A stretch of 64,000 nt of DNA from Myxacorys almedinensis A. GTDB taxonomy: Bacteria; Cyanobacteriota; Cyanobacteriia; Leptolyngbyales; Leptolyngbyaceae. Below are positions 63,530 through 64,000 of this stretch, piece after piece. The translations under genes were made by a program, and so were the position numbers. Within the stretch, counting starts at the first letter, position 1. Every line of letters begins with the position of its first letter. The stretch spans positions 62,001-126,000 of the forward strand of contig NZ_WVIE01000005.1 in NCBI RefSeq assembly GCF_010091945.1, written 5' to 3'. The notes under the pieces are model-generated. The model was not told the DNA's origin. It saw only the letters and a list, made by a program, of their open reading frames with translations, and made no database searches.

Positions 63530-64000
63530 TTAAGTAGCAATTTTTTCAGACTTAGCTGTTAGAAAATGGCGAATATATTGATTAACCAACTCTGGTTGTT
63601 CCTGTTGAACCCAGTGGCTGCAATTTGGAATATATTGGATCTGAAAATCGTGAACATAGGTCTCGACGCCATCGGTCAATTCTTTGTCTAACGCAATATC
63701 TTCCTCTCCCCAAATCATCAAGGTTGGCACATATAGCGTTTGCCAATTACGCTCAGTCAAAGTTTGCTGGAGCGCGTTACGGTAGTAGTTTAAGGATGCT
63801 GTTAAAGCGCCCCGCTTTGCAAAAGCATCTTTGTAAAAATCAAGGTCTTCTTTGGTAAATGCGCTTTTTCTAACTGCCATTCCTAAGAATGCCATTTCTA
63901 ACGCTTTGAAGTCTCCCAATTGAATCAAAAATTCGGGTAGAAATGGTACCTGAAAAAACAACATATACCAACTCCTCAGCCATTGCCCAGAAGTAAAAAG
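63530..64000 (-). CDS. Alpha/beta hydrolase (epoxide hydrolase-like), C-terminal part
   Basis: The frame is open to the right edge, so only the last 157 residues are seen. It reads LRSWYMLFFQVPFLPEFLIQ, a cap-domain feature of epoxide hydrolase-type enzymes, then VPTLMIWGEEDIAL (acid Asp region) and CSHWVQQEQPELVNQYIRHF, which holds the catalytic His. The nucleophile and oxyanion motif lie beyond the window. It is leftward, and 80 nt separate it from the STAS gene. Confidence 0.85.
   Translation of the reverse strand, partial: LFTSGQWLRSWYMLFFQVPFLPEFLIQLGDFKALEMAFLGMAVRKSAFTKEDLDFYKDAFAKRGALTASLNYYRNALQQTLTERNWQTLYVPTLMIWGEEDIALDKELTDGVETYVHDFQIQYIPNCSHWVQQEQPELVNQYIRHFLTAKSEKIAT

Noticed and set aside
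1-64000. CRISPR arrays
   Set aside because: No regularly spaced direct repeats with variable spacers were seen; the repeats present are the element iterons, HIP1 sites and proline-coding tracts.

Overview
The window is chromosomal DNA of a cyanobacterium. It carries the photosystem II D2 gene (psbD), a SigG-type sigma factor with its anti-sigma partner, a ComFB-family protein, a UPF0367 protein, an SLH/OprB-type porin and several cyanobacterial domain families (DUF3386, DUF4912, DUF2993). The HIP1 octamer GCGATCGC recurs throughout. The gene mix and a large tRNA-borne element fit a filamentous or Leptolyngbya-like lineage, but the sequence alone does not fix the genus.

Layout. 1-20451 is ordinary core genome: the N-terminus of a cation/proton antiporter, a ComFB-like protein, an L,D-transpeptidase, sigG and its anti-sigma factor, leuS, a squalene/phytoene synthase-like gene, an EVE protein, typA, a BrnT/antitoxin remnant with a frameshifted toxin, a DUF4912 protein, a DUF2993 protein, cdsA, cbiT, an Orn/Lys/Arg decarboxylase, a proline-rich mini-protein, ychF and an ArsA/Get3-like ATPase. 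36391-64000 is again core: plsC-like, ugd and uxs (UDP-glucose to UDP-xylose), a probably transferred oxidoreductase, lepA, a GAF histidine kinase, DUF3386, a NifU-type scaffold, GH57, serS, a membrane glycosyltransferase-like protein, a TRAP transporter, a NYN nuclease-like protein, an ECF-type ATPase, UPF0367, monocistronic psbD, an SLH porin, a STAS protein and a partial alpha/beta hydrolase.

Between them (about 20840-36339) lies a 15.5 kb integrative element in the 3' end of a tRNA-Glu(UUC) gene. Its right end holds a tyrosine integrase next to the intact tRNA. Its left end holds a 22-nt copy of the tRNA 3' end. Just outside the left end is a second, truncated integrase 3' end with its own terminator, about 97% identical to the resident one, which points to an earlier related element at the same site. 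A 900-bp IS5-family insertion sequence sits directly behind the resident integrase.

The element has three modules. (1) A rightward block of 14 tightly packed genes (21310-29855) begins with a 978-aa proline-rich protein and a 521-aa membrane protein, and ends with phage-fibre-like and decoration-like small proteins. I recognise no terminase, portal, protease or known capsid in it. (2) A leftward block of small genes (29987-31822) is headed by an XRE-type regulator whose start lies in a 44-bp near-perfect palindrome. (3) A rightward replication/integration block (32047-35361) has a RecA/RepA-like ATPase with a cluster of GGTTGATCG iteron-like repeats inside its coding sequence, followed by the integrase. 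The best reading is a phage satellite or a small virus of an unfamiliar type. This element is the most interesting part of the window.
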